From contig NZ_LT593746.1 in the NCBI RefSeq assembly GCF_900089075.1, forward strand, positions 1,199,207 to 1,263,206: a DNA stretch of 64,000 nt, written 5' to 3'. The position numbers and the translations under genes are program-made. Source of the stretch: Vaginella massiliensis (lineage in GTDB: Bacteria; Bacteroidota; Bacteroidia; Flavobacteriales; Weeksellaceae). Under the pieces are notes generated by a model, which was given only the letters and a program-made list of their open reading frames with translations, was not told where the DNA came from and ran no database searches. Below, in pieces: positions 9,108-17,345 of the stretch (within the stretch, counting starts at the first letter, position 1; every line of letters starts with the position of its first letter).

Positions 9108-10547
9108 TTCCGTGCCATACTTGCCTGGAAAAATTCAATAGAAAAATCTTCATAATTTTTGTTCAATTTTTCGAGGTCGTCTGTGTTTATTTTAAAATTT
9201 GTTACTACTTTTCTAAAAGCTTCATTGTCAATTGATTTTAGTTTTTTTAGCGTAAGGCTATCATCTTTAAAGAATTTGTCCCACTCGCCGCTGTCTAGGT
9301 GATGAGTCAACTTTAGACTATCGTTGATGATGAAAACCTGACTGCCATCTTTGTTTTTCTGAACGAAAACTCTTTTGATCTGATGAGGTTTTAAATCCTC
9401 AATTTTGCTTAAATTTTCTTTAGATAAAACCAACGTTCTTTTGTCGCCATCTTTCAGGTCGATTTCGATGCTGTCGTTGAAGATGATTTTTTTGGCCAAA
9501 CCGTCATTCGTAATTTTTATGGTCTTCAGCTGTTGAAGTTCATCTGTTTTTCTTTCCGTATCTTGACTTTCGATCATAATCTTGTCGATGTTAGACAAGC
9601 CTTTAATAGTTGTTGTCGTTGTTTTGGTTTTGGTGCGGATTGGCTTTTCGAGCTGTTGAGTGAGGTTTGTCGCAGCTGAATCATTTTTTTGCGCAAAGTT
9701 TTTTTGGCTAAAAAGTAAAAAGGCAAGCAAGAAAAACGGTAAAGTCGATACCGAAAGCATACTGATTTTTCTTTTATAAGTTTCTTTCGTCATCATAATC
9801 AAACGTTTTTTTGTTAGTTTGAAGCTGAAATTACTCGCAAGATCGTGTGTTTGAGCCTGCGTGATAAGGGTTAATATTTGATTTTGATAATGTCTGATGT
9901 CGCCAGTGTGTTTCAAAACCGATTGATCGGCTAAAAATTCATGATTCAGTTTTATTGCATATTTATACCACGCTAAAAATGGATTGAACCAATAAAAAAT
10001 CTGAACAAGTTCTAGCAGTAAAATATCCCAAGTGTGGCGTTGGCTAGCATGTGCTTTTTCGTGTAATAAAATGTTTTGATGCTCAGCATTTAATTGTTTT
10101 TTTACTGATGAAAATATACTGTAGAAAACTAAAAGGCTGTACTTCATCCTTCAACAAAACATAGACCTGCTGGTCTTTTTTGACCTGTGGATTCGTCTTG
10201 ATGAGCTGATTGATTTTTATAATATTACCGACGAATCGTAATCCAAAGCCAAGCGCTACGATGGCGTAAAGACTATACGCAATACTGCTCCATGTAAAAA
10301 AAGTTTCGTTTTGTTGTACATTTTCTGCGTGGTCTACAAGGTATGCCACCATTTCGGGTGGCAATGCGTGGTTATAGGTTTCTGCGGCAATGGTGATGCT
10401 GAATAAAGGGGCAACCAGAGAAAAAAGCAAGGCAAAGAGCAAATACCAACGGTTCGTCTTGTACATGCTTTCTTTTTCGAGAAAGAGTTTGTAAAATAGC
10501 AACAACAATCCCGAACATAAGATCGTTTTGATGAGATCGCTAATCAT
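9104..10547 (-). pseudogene. BlaR1-like M56 membrane metalloprotease, interrupted by a frameshift
   Basis: Two overlapping frames together encode one M56 protein. Bases 10547-10083 encode the N-terminal membrane part (154 residues) ending QPFSFLQYIFISKK, and bases 9104-10147 in another frame encode the zinc-protease part. The family normally runs without a break from FSFxxYIFI through a short linker to the HExxH helix. Removing one A from the run of seven A (T run at 10097-10103 on the plus strand) restores a single frame of about 480 residues. The second frame shows HEKAH (zinc ligands and catalytic Glu), LNHEFLAD with the third ligand, a further membrane segment and an acidic periplasmic tail. 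In the family, signal sensing activates the protease, which cleaves the paired BlaI repressor. The frameshift may be a real mutation, phase variation or a homopolymer sequencing error. Confidence 0.8.
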
Positions 10548-10549
10548 AA

Positions 10550-10921
10550 CTAATTTTTTTTCTTATCGATTTCTTTGTCGATAATGTTTCGTAATTCTTC
10601 CAACTCTTCGATACTCAAATTGCTAGATTTAGCAAAAAATGAAGCAAATTGGGCTGTAGAATTGTAGAAAAAAGAGGCGATCATCCCTTTTACTTCTTTC
10701 GAAAAATAATCTTCTTTTTTTACCAATGGATAATAGCATCTGATGTTGTTCACGATATCATAGCCAATAATCCCTTTGTCAGAAATCCGCTTCAATAGCG
10801 TATAAACGGTAGTTGCAGCAGGTTTTGGCTCTGGCAATGCGTCTAAGATATCTTTGGCAAATACTCTTTTTCCTTGCCAGATGATTACCATTATTTCTTC
10901 TTCATTATGCGATAATTTCAT
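10550..10921 (-). CDS. BlaI/MecI-family transcriptional repressor
   Basis: A 123-residue winged-helix repressor of the BlaI/MecI type. The N-terminal half has the family signature EEEIMVIIW followed by the recognition helix region with AATTVYTLLKRISDKG, and the C-terminal half is the dimerisation helix bundle with the segment KEVKGMIASFFYNS. Members bind palindromes of the TACA-TGTA type as dimers and are cleaved by the M56 sensor protease encoded next; here that gene starts 2 bases downstream. Two such palindromes lie directly upstream of the start codon, so the operon is probably autoregulated. No beta-lactamase gene is nearby; in Bacteroidota these pairs often control other targets. Confidence 0.95.
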   Translation of the reverse strand: MKLSHNEEEIMVIIWQGKRVFAKDILDALPEPKPAATTVYTLLKRISDKGIIGYDIVNNIRCYYPLVKKEDYFSKEVKGMIASFFYNSTAQFASFFAKSSNLSIEELEELRNIIDKEIDKKKN

Positions 10922-10922
10922 A

Positions 10923-10938
10923 TTCTATATATGTAGAA
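10923..10938 (-). promoter_or_regulatory. Putative BlaI operator 1
   Basis: The 16-base element TTCTATATATGTAGAA is a palindrome with a single mismatched pair and follows the BlaI/MecI operator pattern. It begins one base upstream of the blaI ATG and would cover the transcript start. Its centre is 17 bases from that of operator 2, so two repressor dimers would sit about one and a half helical turns apart. Confidence 0.6.
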
Positions 10939-10939
10939 C

Positions 10940-10955
10940 TACTACAAGTGTAGAA
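10940..10955 (-). promoter_or_regulatory. Putative BlaI operator 2 overlapping the -7 box
   Basis: The element TACTACAAGTGTAGAA contains the perfect inverted repeat CTACA-AG-TGTAG (10942-10953), very close to the known BlaI/MecI operator core TACA(n)4TGTA. It overlaps the predicted -7 box of the blaI promoter, so repressor binding there would block RNA polymerase. Confidence 0.7.
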
Positions 10956-10974
10956 TTAAAATTTTAAATTCAAA
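10945..10974 (-). promoter_or_regulatory. Predicted promoter of the blaI-M56 operon
   Basis: On the minus strand TTTG (10974-10971) is followed after 18 bases by TACACTTG (10952-10945), one mismatch from the Bacteroidota -7 consensus TAnnTTTG. The -7 box is embedded in operator 2. The predicted transcript start falls in operator 1. Confidence 0.55.
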
Positions 10975-11001
10975 AAAAAACCTCGAAATTTTTAGAGGTT
11001 T
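10972..11001 (-). terminator. Terminator of the outer membrane beta-barrel gene
   Basis: On the minus strand AAACCTC pairs with GAGGTTT across a 10-base A/T-rich loop and is followed by a run of T. It lies 28 bases after the stop of the beta-barrel gene and just upstream of the blaI promoter. Confidence 0.75.
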
Positions 11002-11028
11002 AAAAAGTTTTTTTCTCTGCTTATGCAA

Positions 11029-11643
11029 TTAGAATTTATAAGTCAAACCGAAAGTAGCAGTATCGAAGAAGTTGTCGAAAACATTGATTTTTCCGTTGAA
11101 TTCTGATACAGATTTACCTCCGTCAACTTTTACAGAATTGTAAGAAATGATATCGGTCAAAGCAAAATTGATTGCCATTTTGTTGGTCAAGAAATAGTTG
11201 ATTCCCAATCCTAAGTTAGATTTGAAACCGTCTGCCTTGATTTCAGATGTCCCCAACAATTCACGTTTTACGTTGTTGTATCCGAAGCCTACTTCACCGT
11301 ATGTTTTGAATCTAGCGCCTAAATCCAAGAAATAGTAACGCCCAAATAATCCAGCATCGAAGGTGTTGATTTTTTCTGTTTCGTTCCCCGCCACTTCTGT
11401 TTTGTTGGTTCCAAAACCTAAATCAACTCCAACAGCAAATTTATCATTTACAAAATAGCCAACTTTCGGATTAATGTTGAATGCGTTCTCCTTTCTATCA
11501 ATGTTTTTGTCATTGCTAGAACTCCATCCTAAGTTTCCTTCAACGATTACATCTCCAGTATTGAAACCAAAGCCTTCAACTTCTTGTGCATTTGCGTTCG
11601 CTCCTAAAACTATTAACGATGCTGCAAAAATTAATTTTTTCAT
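11029..11643 (-). CDS. Outer membrane beta-barrel protein (OmpW/OMP_b-brl type)
   Basis: A 204-residue porin-like protein. The ATG at 11643 was chosen because it starts a clean signal peptide (MKKLIFAASLIVLGANANAQ) directly before the mature start; an upstream extension of 17 residues has no signal features. The mature part is made of alternating strands such as VGYFVNDKFAVGVDLGFG and FKTYGEVGFGYNNV and closes with ATFGLTYKF, a terminal Phe typical of barrels inserted by BAM. Length and pattern fit the small eight-stranded opacity-like barrels common in Flavobacteriia. No specific substrate or role can be assigned. It is a single-gene unit with its own promoter box and terminator. Confidence 0.85.
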   Translation of the reverse strand: MKKLIFAASLIVLGANANAQEVEGFGFNTGDVIVEGNLGWSSSNDKNIDRKENAFNINPKVGYFVNDKFAVGVDLGFGTNKTEVAGNETEKINTFDAGLFGRYYFLDLGARFKTYGEVGFGYNNVKRELLGTSEIKADGFKSNLGLGINYFLTNKMAINFALTDIISYNSVKVDGGKSVSEFNGKINVFDNFFDTATFGLTYKF

Positions 11644-11681
11644 AATTCGAAATTTTACTTTGTTTTTATTTAAAACGGACG

Positions 11682-11689
11682 CAAATGTA
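11682..11689 (-). promoter_or_regulatory. -7 box of the outer membrane protein gene
   Basis: TACATTTG on the minus strand matches TAnnTTTG exactly and lies 38 bases upstream of the chosen ATG. No good -33 TTTG is visible at the usual distance. Confidence 0.5.
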
Positions 11690-11780
11690 GGCAAGCAAGC
11701 ATCACATAAAAAATGATATATGTTAGGATAATGATGAATTTCGGGAAAGTTTTTTTGATAAAAAAGGACAATTTACCGAC

Positions 11781-13019
11781 TTAGCTATTCATAATATCAG
11801 CAATTTTATCGATGATTATAGAAGTGCTATTTTTCTGATGGTGCACGTACGAATAGGCCTTTTCGCTCATCGAAGTTCTTTTTTCAGGATTTGCGATTAG
11901 TTCGATCAAAACCTTATCGAATTCCCGCTGATTTTGCACCGAAATCAAATTTCCATTTTCGATTTGATCAATCGCTTCTTGAAATTTCTGATATTTCGGG
12001 CCGATGATGATCGGTTTGCCATAGGTTGCAGCCTCTAAAGTGTTGTGAATTCCTGCACCAAAACCGCCACCAATCATCACAATTTCGGCGTAGCGATAAA
12101 GTTTGCTCAGCATGCCTATCGTATCCAAAATCAATATCGGTCGGTCGAGCGTTGTTGCTTGCGTATAGCGGATAGCATCGGGAAATTTTTGATTGGTAGC
12201 TTCGATAGATTTCTCGGCTATATTGTGTGGAGCAATCATGATTTTCCAATTTTCGGGTAAAGGATTTTGCTGTAAATGCTGCTGAAGCAATTTTTCGTCT
12301 TGTGGCCAAGAACTTCCAAGAATCAAAACGGAATTTTTCGCTACAAATTGCTCAATCTTCGCATCATGAAACGCTTCGTTTATCAGCCCTTTCACGCGAT
12401 CGAATCGGGTATCGCCAGCAACTGTTGCCTGTCGAATGCCAATTTGATTCAGCAACGATGCCGATTGTTCGTTTTGGACGAAGAAATGGTCGATCATCCT
12501 TAATTTATTGGCGAACCAATTCTTACCGCGATTTTTGAAAAAGTTTTGTGATTTTCTAAAAATTGCCGAAACCACAACGATCGGAATTCCGTTTTGATGC
12601 AAGGCTTGTATCAGATTGTACCAATACTCATATTTCACCAAAATAAGTAATTCGGGTTTCAGCAGCTCGACCAATTTTTCTGCATTTTGCTTGCTGTCCA
12701 ACGGCAGGTAAAAAATATAATCTGCGCCTTTGTAATTTTTTCGAACCTCGTAACCCGATGGTGAAAAAAACGATAAAGCGATTTGATGTTTCGGGTAATA
12801 TTTTTTCAATGCTTCGATTACGGGTTTCCCTTGTTCGAATTCGCCCAAAGAAGAACAATGAATCCAAAGGGTTGGTTTTGTATGGTCTAAAGCTTTTCTG
12901 AGTTTATTTTCCCAATCTTTTCGTCCGTCTATCCACAGTTTAGCCTTCGGATGAAAGGATGACGCCAAGCGTAAAGCAGCGCCATAAAAGAAAATAAATA
13001 TGTTGTAAATCATCTGCAT
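11781..13019 (-). CDS. kdtA: 3-deoxy-D-manno-octulosonic acid (Kdo) transferase
   Basis: A 412-residue WaaA/KdtA, the membrane-anchored glycosyltransferase that adds Kdo from CMP-Kdo to the lipid A precursor at the cytoplasmic face of the inner membrane. An N-terminal hydrophobic anchor (MIYNIFIFFYGAALRLA) is followed by the N-terminal domain with LWIHCSSLGEFEQGKPVIEAL, then by GDTRFDRV, and the C-terminal domain carries GGGFGAGIHNTLEAATYGKP with IGPKYQKFQEA, all standard family motifs. Length matches E. coli WaaA (425). It is divergent from the aminotransferase-galE pair, a context of envelope sugar genes. A -7 box ends 7 bases before the ATG, implying an almost leaderless mRNA. Confidence 0.96.
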   Translation of the reverse strand: MQMIYNIFIFFYGAALRLASSFHPKAKLWIDGRKDWENKLRKALDHTKPTLWIHCSSLGEFEQGKPVIEALKKYYPKHQIALSFFSPSGYEVRKNYKGADYIFYLPLDSKQNAEKLVELLKPELLILVKYEYWYNLIQALHQNGIPIVVVSAIFRKSQNFFKNRGKNWFANKLRMIDHFFVQNEQSASLLNQIGIRQATVAGDTRFDRVKGLINEAFHDAKIEQFVAKNSVLILGSSWPQDEKLLQQHLQQNPLPENWKIMIAPHNIAEKSIEATNQKFPDAIRYTQATTLDRPILILDTIGMLSKLYRYAEIVMIGGGFGAGIHNTLEAATYGKPIIIGPKYQKFQEAIDQIENGNLISVQNQREFDKVLIELIANPEKRTSMSEKAYSYVHHQKNSTSIIIDKIADIMNS

Positions 13020-13026
13020 AGAGGGG

Positions 13027-13034
13027 CAAAGTTA
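13027..13034 (-). promoter_or_regulatory. -7 box of kdtA
   Basis: TAACTTTG on the minus strand matches TAnnTTTG. The predicted transcript start (about 7 bases on) coincides with the first base of the kdtA ATG at 13019. Confidence 0.55.
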
Positions 13035-13058
13035 AAAAATTAATGCCGATGTTTTTTG

Positions 13059-13066
13059 TACATTTG
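13059..13066 (+). promoter_or_regulatory. -7 box of the DegT-type aminotransferase gene
   Basis: TACATTTG matches TAnnTTTG and lies 26 bases upstream of the ATG at 13093. It is divergent from the kdtA box 24 bases away. Confidence 0.5.
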
Positions 13067-13092
13067 TTCCATAATTAGAATAAAAAAGACGA

Positions 13093-14208
13093 ATGAAAAA
13101 AATTCAAATGGTTGACTTGCAAAGTCAATATCAAAATATCAAACCAGCGGTAGATCAAGCTATTCAATCGGTTATCGATTCGGCAGCTTTTATCAATGGT
13201 CCAGAGGTAAAACAATTTCAGACAGAATTAGAAGAATATTTGCAAGTGAAACATGTGATTCCATGCGGCAATGGAACCGATGCTTTGCAAATAGCGCTGA
13301 TGTCTTTGGGCTTAGCGCCAGGTGATGAGGTGATTACAGCAGATTTTACGTTTGCTGCAACCGTAGAGGTGATCAATTTGTTGCGTTTACAATCGGTGTT
13401 GGTCGACGTAGACTACGACACGTTTACCATCGATCCCGAAAAAATAAAAGCTGCAATTACACCAAAAACCAAAGCCATCATTCCAGTACATCTTTTCGGG
13501 CAATGTGCCAATATGGATGAGATTTTGGCGATTGCAAAAGAACATAATTTATATGTAATAGAAGATACAGCCCAAGCAATTGGTGCAGAGTACAAAGGTA
13601 AAAAAGCAGGAACGATCGGTGATATCGGATGTACCTCATTCTTTCCGTCGAAAAATTTAGGATGTTATGGTGATGGAGGAGCGATTTTTACCAATGATGA
13701 TGATTTGGCTCATCGTCTACGTGGAATTGTAAATCACGGAATGTACAAACGCTATTATCACGACGAAATTGGGGTGAATTCTCGATTAGATTCTATTCAG
13801 GCAGCAGTTCTTCTACAAAAATTACCGCGTCTAGACCGATACAATCAAGCGCGACAAGCAGCAGCAGCCTACTATTCTGAGGCGTTTGCAGGTATAGAAG
13901 AATTGATAACGCCAGTTGTTGGCGAAGATACGACGCATGTTTTTCATCAATACACCTTGAGGGTAACCAATGGAAAACGAAACGAGCTACAAGCCTATCT
14001 TGCAGAAAAAGAAATTCCGGCTATGATTTATTATCCTGTACCGTTGAGAAAGCAAAAAGCCTACGATACGGGCAATTATCGGGATGAAGATTTTCCGAAT
14101 ACCAATGCCTTGATCGATCAGGTCATTTCTTTGCCTATGCACACAGAATTATCCGAAAATCAATTGGCTTATATCACCCGAGAGGTAAGGGCATTTTTTG
14201 GTAAATAA
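13093..14208 (+). CDS. DegT/DnrJ/EryC1-family sugar aminotransferase
   Basis: A 371-residue PLP-dependent aminotransferase of the DegT/DnrJ/EryC1/StrS family, which aminates keto-sugar nucleotides for surface glycans. The N-terminal MVDLQSQY, the substrate loop FINGPEVKQF, the cofactor pocket CGNGTDALQIAL, the PLP-stacking EDTAQAIGAEYKG (Asp 158) and the Schiff-base lysine in FFPSKNLGCYGDGG (Lys 187) are all present. The similarity in pattern is to the WbpE/WlbC type that acts on UDP-2-acetamido-3-keto-glucuronate, but the substrate is inferred. The gene is next to galE and divergent from kdtA, which supports a role in LPS or capsule sugar synthesis. Confidence 0.93.
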   Translation: MKKIQMVDLQSQYQNIKPAVDQAIQSVIDSAAFINGPEVKQFQTELEEYLQVKHVIPCGNGTDALQIALMSLGLAPGDEVITADFTFAATVEVINLLRLQSVLVDVDYDTFTIDPEKIKAAITPKTKAIIPVHLFGQCANMDEILAIAKEHNLYVIEDTAQAIGAEYKGKKAGTIGDIGCTSFFPSKNLGCYGDGGAIFTNDDDLAHRLRGIVNHGMYKRYYHDEIGVNSRLDSIQAAVLLQKLPRLDRYNQARQAAAAYYSEAFAGIEELITPVVGEDTTHVFHQYTLRVTNGKRNELQAYLAEKEIPAMIYYPVPLRKQKAYDTGNYRDEDFPNTNALIDQVISLPMHTELSENQLAYITREVRAFFGK

Positions 14209-14217
14209 AAAGATGCG

Positions 14218-14243
14218 GAGCTTCTATTTTTAGAAGCTCTTTA
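14218..14243 (+). terminator. Hairpin after the aminotransferase gene
   Basis: GAGCTTCTA pairs perfectly with TAGAAGCTC around TTTT, followed only by TTTACTGTTT, so termination is probably partial and some transcription may continue into galE. Confidence 0.45.
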
Positions 14244-14276
14244 CTGTTTATATTTAGCCAATCAAATCAACCCAAT

Positions 14277-15302
14277 ATGAAACACATTTTGGTTACTGGC
14301 GGACTGGGGTATATTGGTTCGCATACCGTTGTTGCGCTTCAGCAAGAAGGTTATAAGGTAAGCATCATCGATGATTGTTCGAATGCGGAAGAAAATTTTC
14401 TAGATCGAATCGCATCAATCACTCAGCTTAGACCTTCTTTTTCGAAAATCGATCTGAAAGACGCAGAAGCGGTGAACACCTTTTTTGCAACCGAGGCAAT
14501 CGACGGAATTATCCATTTTGCCGCACACAAAGCGGTTGGTGAATCGGTAGAGAAGCCTTTGATGTATTATCGAAATAATTTGGTCGGATTGATTAATCTG
14601 CTCGAAGCAATGCAATCGCACCAAGTCGATCATATAATTTTCAGTTCGTCTTGCACGGTTTATGGTCAAGCCGATACGATGCCAATCGACGAGCAAACGC
14701 CTTTGAAGAAACCCGAGTCGCCTTATGGTAAAACCAAACAAATGGGCGAGGAAATTTTAGAAGACTTTGCCACGACCTATCAGAAAAATGTAATTTGCTT
14801 GCGCTATTTCAATCCGGTTGGAGCGCATCCTACCGCAAAAATTGGCGAATTACCAAAGGGAATTCCGAACAATTTGGTTCCTTATGTTACCCAAACAGCA
14901 GCTGGCATCCGCGAGTTTTTACAAGTTTGGGGCGATGATTATCCGACGCGCGACGGGACGGCTATTCGAGATTATATCGATGTGAATGATTTGGCAGATG
15001 CTCATGTAAAAGCGATTGCCAGATTGTTGCGAAAAGCTAACAAAACCAATTTAGAAGTTTTTAACCTCGGAACAGGCACAGGTTCTACGGTGCTCGAAGT
15101 TGTTCACGCTTTCGAAAAAGCAAACAATCTGAAGATAAATTACCAAATAAAAGAGCGCAGAGCGGGCGATATTGTAGAAGCGTATGCAGACAACAGCTTG
15201 GCAAAATCAGAGTTGGGTTGGGAGCCTAAAACAACCTTAGAAGATTCGTTGCGAAATTCGTGGCGTTGGGAGCAAAGCCTGCGCGAAGAAAACGAGAAAT
15301 AA
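14277..15302 (+). CDS. galE: UDP-glucose 4-epimerase
   Basis: A 341-residue extended short-chain dehydrogenase that interconverts UDP-glucose and UDP-galactose using bound NAD. The Rossmann loop GGLGYIGSH is at residues 8-16; the catalytic Ser/Thr region IIFSSSCTVYG and the YGKTK (YxxxK) pair follow in the middle; the C-terminal substrate domain contains LRYFNPVGAHPTAKIGE and RDYIDVNDLADAHVKA, both typical of GalE proper rather than other epimerases. Length matches E. coli GalE (338). It follows the aminotransferase gene by 68 bases and is part of the envelope sugar region. Confidence 0.96.
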   Translation: MKHILVTGGLGYIGSHTVVALQQEGYKVSIIDDCSNAEENFLDRIASITQLRPSFSKIDLKDAEAVNTFFATEAIDGIIHFAAHKAVGESVEKPLMYYRNNLVGLINLLEAMQSHQVDHIIFSSSCTVYGQADTMPIDEQTPLKKPESPYGKTKQMGEEILEDFATTYQKNVICLRYFNPVGAHPTAKIGELPKGIPNNLVPYVTQTAAGIREFLQVWGDDYPTRDGTAIRDYIDVNDLADAHVKAIARLLRKANKTNLEVFNLGTGTGSTVLEVVHAFEKANNLKINYQIKERRAGDIVEAYADNSLAKSELGWEPKTTLEDSLRNSWRWEQSLREENEK

Positions 15303-15369
15303 ACAATCGCTTCTCGCTCGATACAGCTATGAATACGTATTTAAAACCTTTTTATCAATAAAAAAAATC

Positions 15370-15403
15370 AAACAAAACCGAATGAAAATTCGACTTTGTT
15401 TTT
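15370..15403. terminator. Shared terminator between galE and the NlpE-like gene
   Basis: CGAAT/ATTCG and AAACAAA/TTTGTTT stems separated by a symmetrical two-base internal loop, flanked by A-rich and T-rich tracts. It lies between two genes that converge and could act in both directions. Confidence 0.5.
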
Positions 15404-15406
15404 AGA

Positions 15407-15892
15407 TTATTGTTTAAGCAAAATATAATAATCTTCAAGAGGTCCTTCTATTTTTACCCCTTCTGGACTGAGCATGAGCAACTGATTTTCTTGTACCTGA
15501 AAGAAATACCGTTCTTTATTCTCTGCATCGAAATAAAACGCATTTTCATCTTCCGTCCAAGTAATTTTACCTTTTTCGTGGGTTGCCTTGTTTTTACCTA
15601 AATATTCGGACTGTATTTCTATCGTTTCGTTTTCGTTTACAACAACTTGCATTTTTATACCTTCGCAATCGGCACAGGGTAAAACCCCGTCATAAGTGCC
15701 TGCCCAATCAAGTGAATTTCGAGAGGTATGATGATCTTTAAATTGCTCGGACTCCGAAATCGAGTCGAAAGTCTCCCTATTGTTTTCTGTTGGCACGGTA
15801 GTAGATTCTTTCGGCTTGTTGCAACTGAAAATTAGACCAATTAGTACAAGAAATGATATTCCTAAATTTTTCATATCGGCTATGTTTTTCAT
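15407..15892 (-). CDS. NlpE-like lipoprotein
   Basis: A 161-residue lipoprotein with an N-terminal hydrophobic signal ending LIGLIFSC, where Cys is the lipidation site, followed by a Ser/Thr/Glu-rich linker to about residue 60. The rest is an NlpE N-terminal barrel: WAGTYDGVLPCADCEGIKM has the conserved CxxC, then regular strands with KGKITWTEDENAFYF. In E. coli, NlpE reports surface contact and copper stress to Cpx; no Cpx system is visible here, so the role is only inferred as copper or envelope stress related. Met 7 is an alternative start and gives a better signal peptide. Confidence 0.8.
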   Translation of the reverse strand: MKNIADMKNLGISFLVLIGLIFSCNKPKESTTVPTENNRETFDSISESEQFKDHHTSRNSLDWAGTYDGVLPCADCEGIKMQVVVNENETIEIQSEYLGKNKATHEKGKITWTEDENAFYFDAENKERYFFQVQENQLLMLSPEGVKIEGPLEDYYILLKQ

Positions 15893-15987
15893 TCAAAAAA
15901 ACATTTATTGTTCCGTGATTTATAGTTTGATGGACGAGGCGTGTGAATCAGAAATAAATCGTAAATTAGCCATCTTAAAATATAGCT

Positions 15988-16857
15988 ATGAGTGTTGAAC
16001 TAAAACCTGATGGAAGAGTAAAAAAACCAGAATGGTTGCGCGTGAAATTACCAACTGGTAAAAAACATCGTGAACTGAGAGGTTTGGTTGATAAATATAA
16101 ATTGAATACCATTTGCCAAAGTGGTAGCTGCCCGAATATGGGAGAATGCTGGGGCGAAGGAACCGCAACGTTCATGATTTTGGGAAATATTTGTACGCGT
16201 TCTTGCGGATTTTGCGGTGTAAAAACGGGAAGACCAGAACAGGTCGATTGGGCAGAACCCGAAAAAGTTGCACGATCGATAAAATTGATGAAGATAAAAC
16301 ACGCTGTGTTGACTTCGGTAGACCGTGACGATCTCAAGGACATGGGCTCTATCATCTGGGCAGAAACGATTCAGGCTGTAAGAAGAATAAGTCCAGGAAC
16401 TACCATGGAAACGCTAATTCCAGATTTTCAAGGGATTGAGAAGCATATCGATCGGGTAATCGAGGCTGCTCCAGAAGTATTGTCGCATAACATGGAAACG
16501 GTGCGTAGATTGACGCGCGAGGTGAGAATTCAGGCGAAATACGACCGATCGTTGGAGGTGTTACGCTATGCCAAAGAAGCTGGTCAGCGTAGAACCAAAA
16601 CAGGCATTATGCTTGGGTTGGGTGAAACAGAAGAGGAGGTTTTCGAAACCATCCAAGACGTTGCCAATGCCAATGTAGATGTGATTACCATTGGTCAATA
16701 CCTACAACCAACCAAGCAACATTTACCGTTGAAAGAATTCATTACACCCGAACAATTCAAAAAATACGAAGATTTTGCACGAGGCTTAGGGTTCCGTCAC
16801 GTAGAATCTGGGCCATTGGTTCGTTCTTCGTACCACGCCGAGAAACACATTTTGTAG
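15988..16857 (+). CDS. lipA: Lipoyl synthase
   Basis: A 289-residue radical-SAM enzyme that inserts two sulfurs into protein-bound octanoyl groups. The auxiliary cluster ligands are seen at Cys 43, 48 and 54 ([12 protein letters not shown]) and the radical-SAM CxxxCxxC at 69, 73 and 76 (CTRSCGFC). The C-terminal RSSYHAEK supplies the conserved Ser ligand of the auxiliary cluster. The length is usual. Its product is needed by the pyruvate dehydrogenase E2 subunit encoded at 37.3 kb, which has two lipoyl domains. The gene stands alone, with an NlpE-like gene divergent on the other side. Confidence 0.98.
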   Translation: MSVELKPDGRVKKPEWLRVKLPTGKKHRELRGLVDKYKLNTICQSGSCPNMGECWGEGTATFMILGNICTRSCGFCGVKTGRPEQVDWAEPEKVARSIKLMKIKHAVLTSVDRDDLKDMGSIIWAETIQAVRRISPGTTMETLIPDFQGIEKHIDRVIEAAPEVLSHNMETVRRLTREVRIQAKYDRSLEVLRYAKEAGQRRTKTGIMLGLGETEEEVFETIQDVANANVDVITIGQYLQPTKQHLPLKEFITPEQFKKYEDFARGLGFRHVESGPLVRSSYHAEKHIL

Positions 16858-16928
16858 CATTGTTTGTGGTTGATCGGAAGGGAGTTTTTGGAAATGCTTT
16901 TTTTATTTTAGCTCAAAACGAATACATT

Positions 16929-17288
16929 ATGAAAAGATTATTACTTTTTTCTTTTCTGATGACTTCCGCGATCAAAGCGCAGACTTATGAAGTGAAAATG
17001 AAATTTAAGCATCATACTGAATTTACGGATGAATATTTAGAAAAACATTTTGATCATATTCCAGATTTGGAAAACAGAAAATGGAACATCGAGCAAAATG
17101 CAAGTCCAGCTCCCATCGATTACGTGTTTTATTCTTCTAAAAACGAACAAAATTCTATCGAACAAGAAAAAGTGAACAACGAACAAGGTAGCATGGGCAG
17201 TGTGAAGAATTCGGTAGTGGGTTTACCTTTCGGATTTACGTATTCTAATTTCAAAATCGGTGAAAACTATCAAGAAGTAGATGTTTAA
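16929..17288 (+). CDS. Small secreted protein, possibly a shortened GLPGLI-type protein
   Basis: A 119-residue protein with a clean signal peptide (MKRLLLFSFLMTSAIKAQ) and a hydrophilic mature part. The start at 16929 was chosen for this signal; an in-frame upstream extension to 16860 has no features. The mature sequence begins TYEVKMKFKH, reminiscent of the first strand of the Bacteroidota GLPGLI family, but the protein ends far short of that family's usual 220-290 residues and has no GLPGLI motif, so it may be a remnant or something else. It is followed by its own terminator and cinA. Function unknown. Confidence 0.6.
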   Translation: MKRLLLFSFLMTSAIKAQTYEVKMKFKHHTEFTDEYLEKHFDHIPDLENRKWNIEQNASPAPIDYVFYSSKNEQNSIEQEKVNNEQGSMGSVKNSVVGLPFGFTYSNFKIGENYQEVDV

Positions 17289-17306
17289 GGTAAAAAAATA
17301 TATCAT

Positions 17307-17341
17307 AAAAACTTGCTACCTTTATAGGAGCAAGTTTTTTT
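17307..17341 (+). terminator. Terminator after the small secreted protein gene
   Basis: AAAACTTGCT pairs with AGCAAGTTTT (17307-17316 with 17329-17338) and is followed by T residues. It ends 5 bases before the cinA start, so cinA must be transcribed from within or just upstream of the hairpin, or by read-through. Confidence 0.75.
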
Positions 17342-17345
17342 ATGC

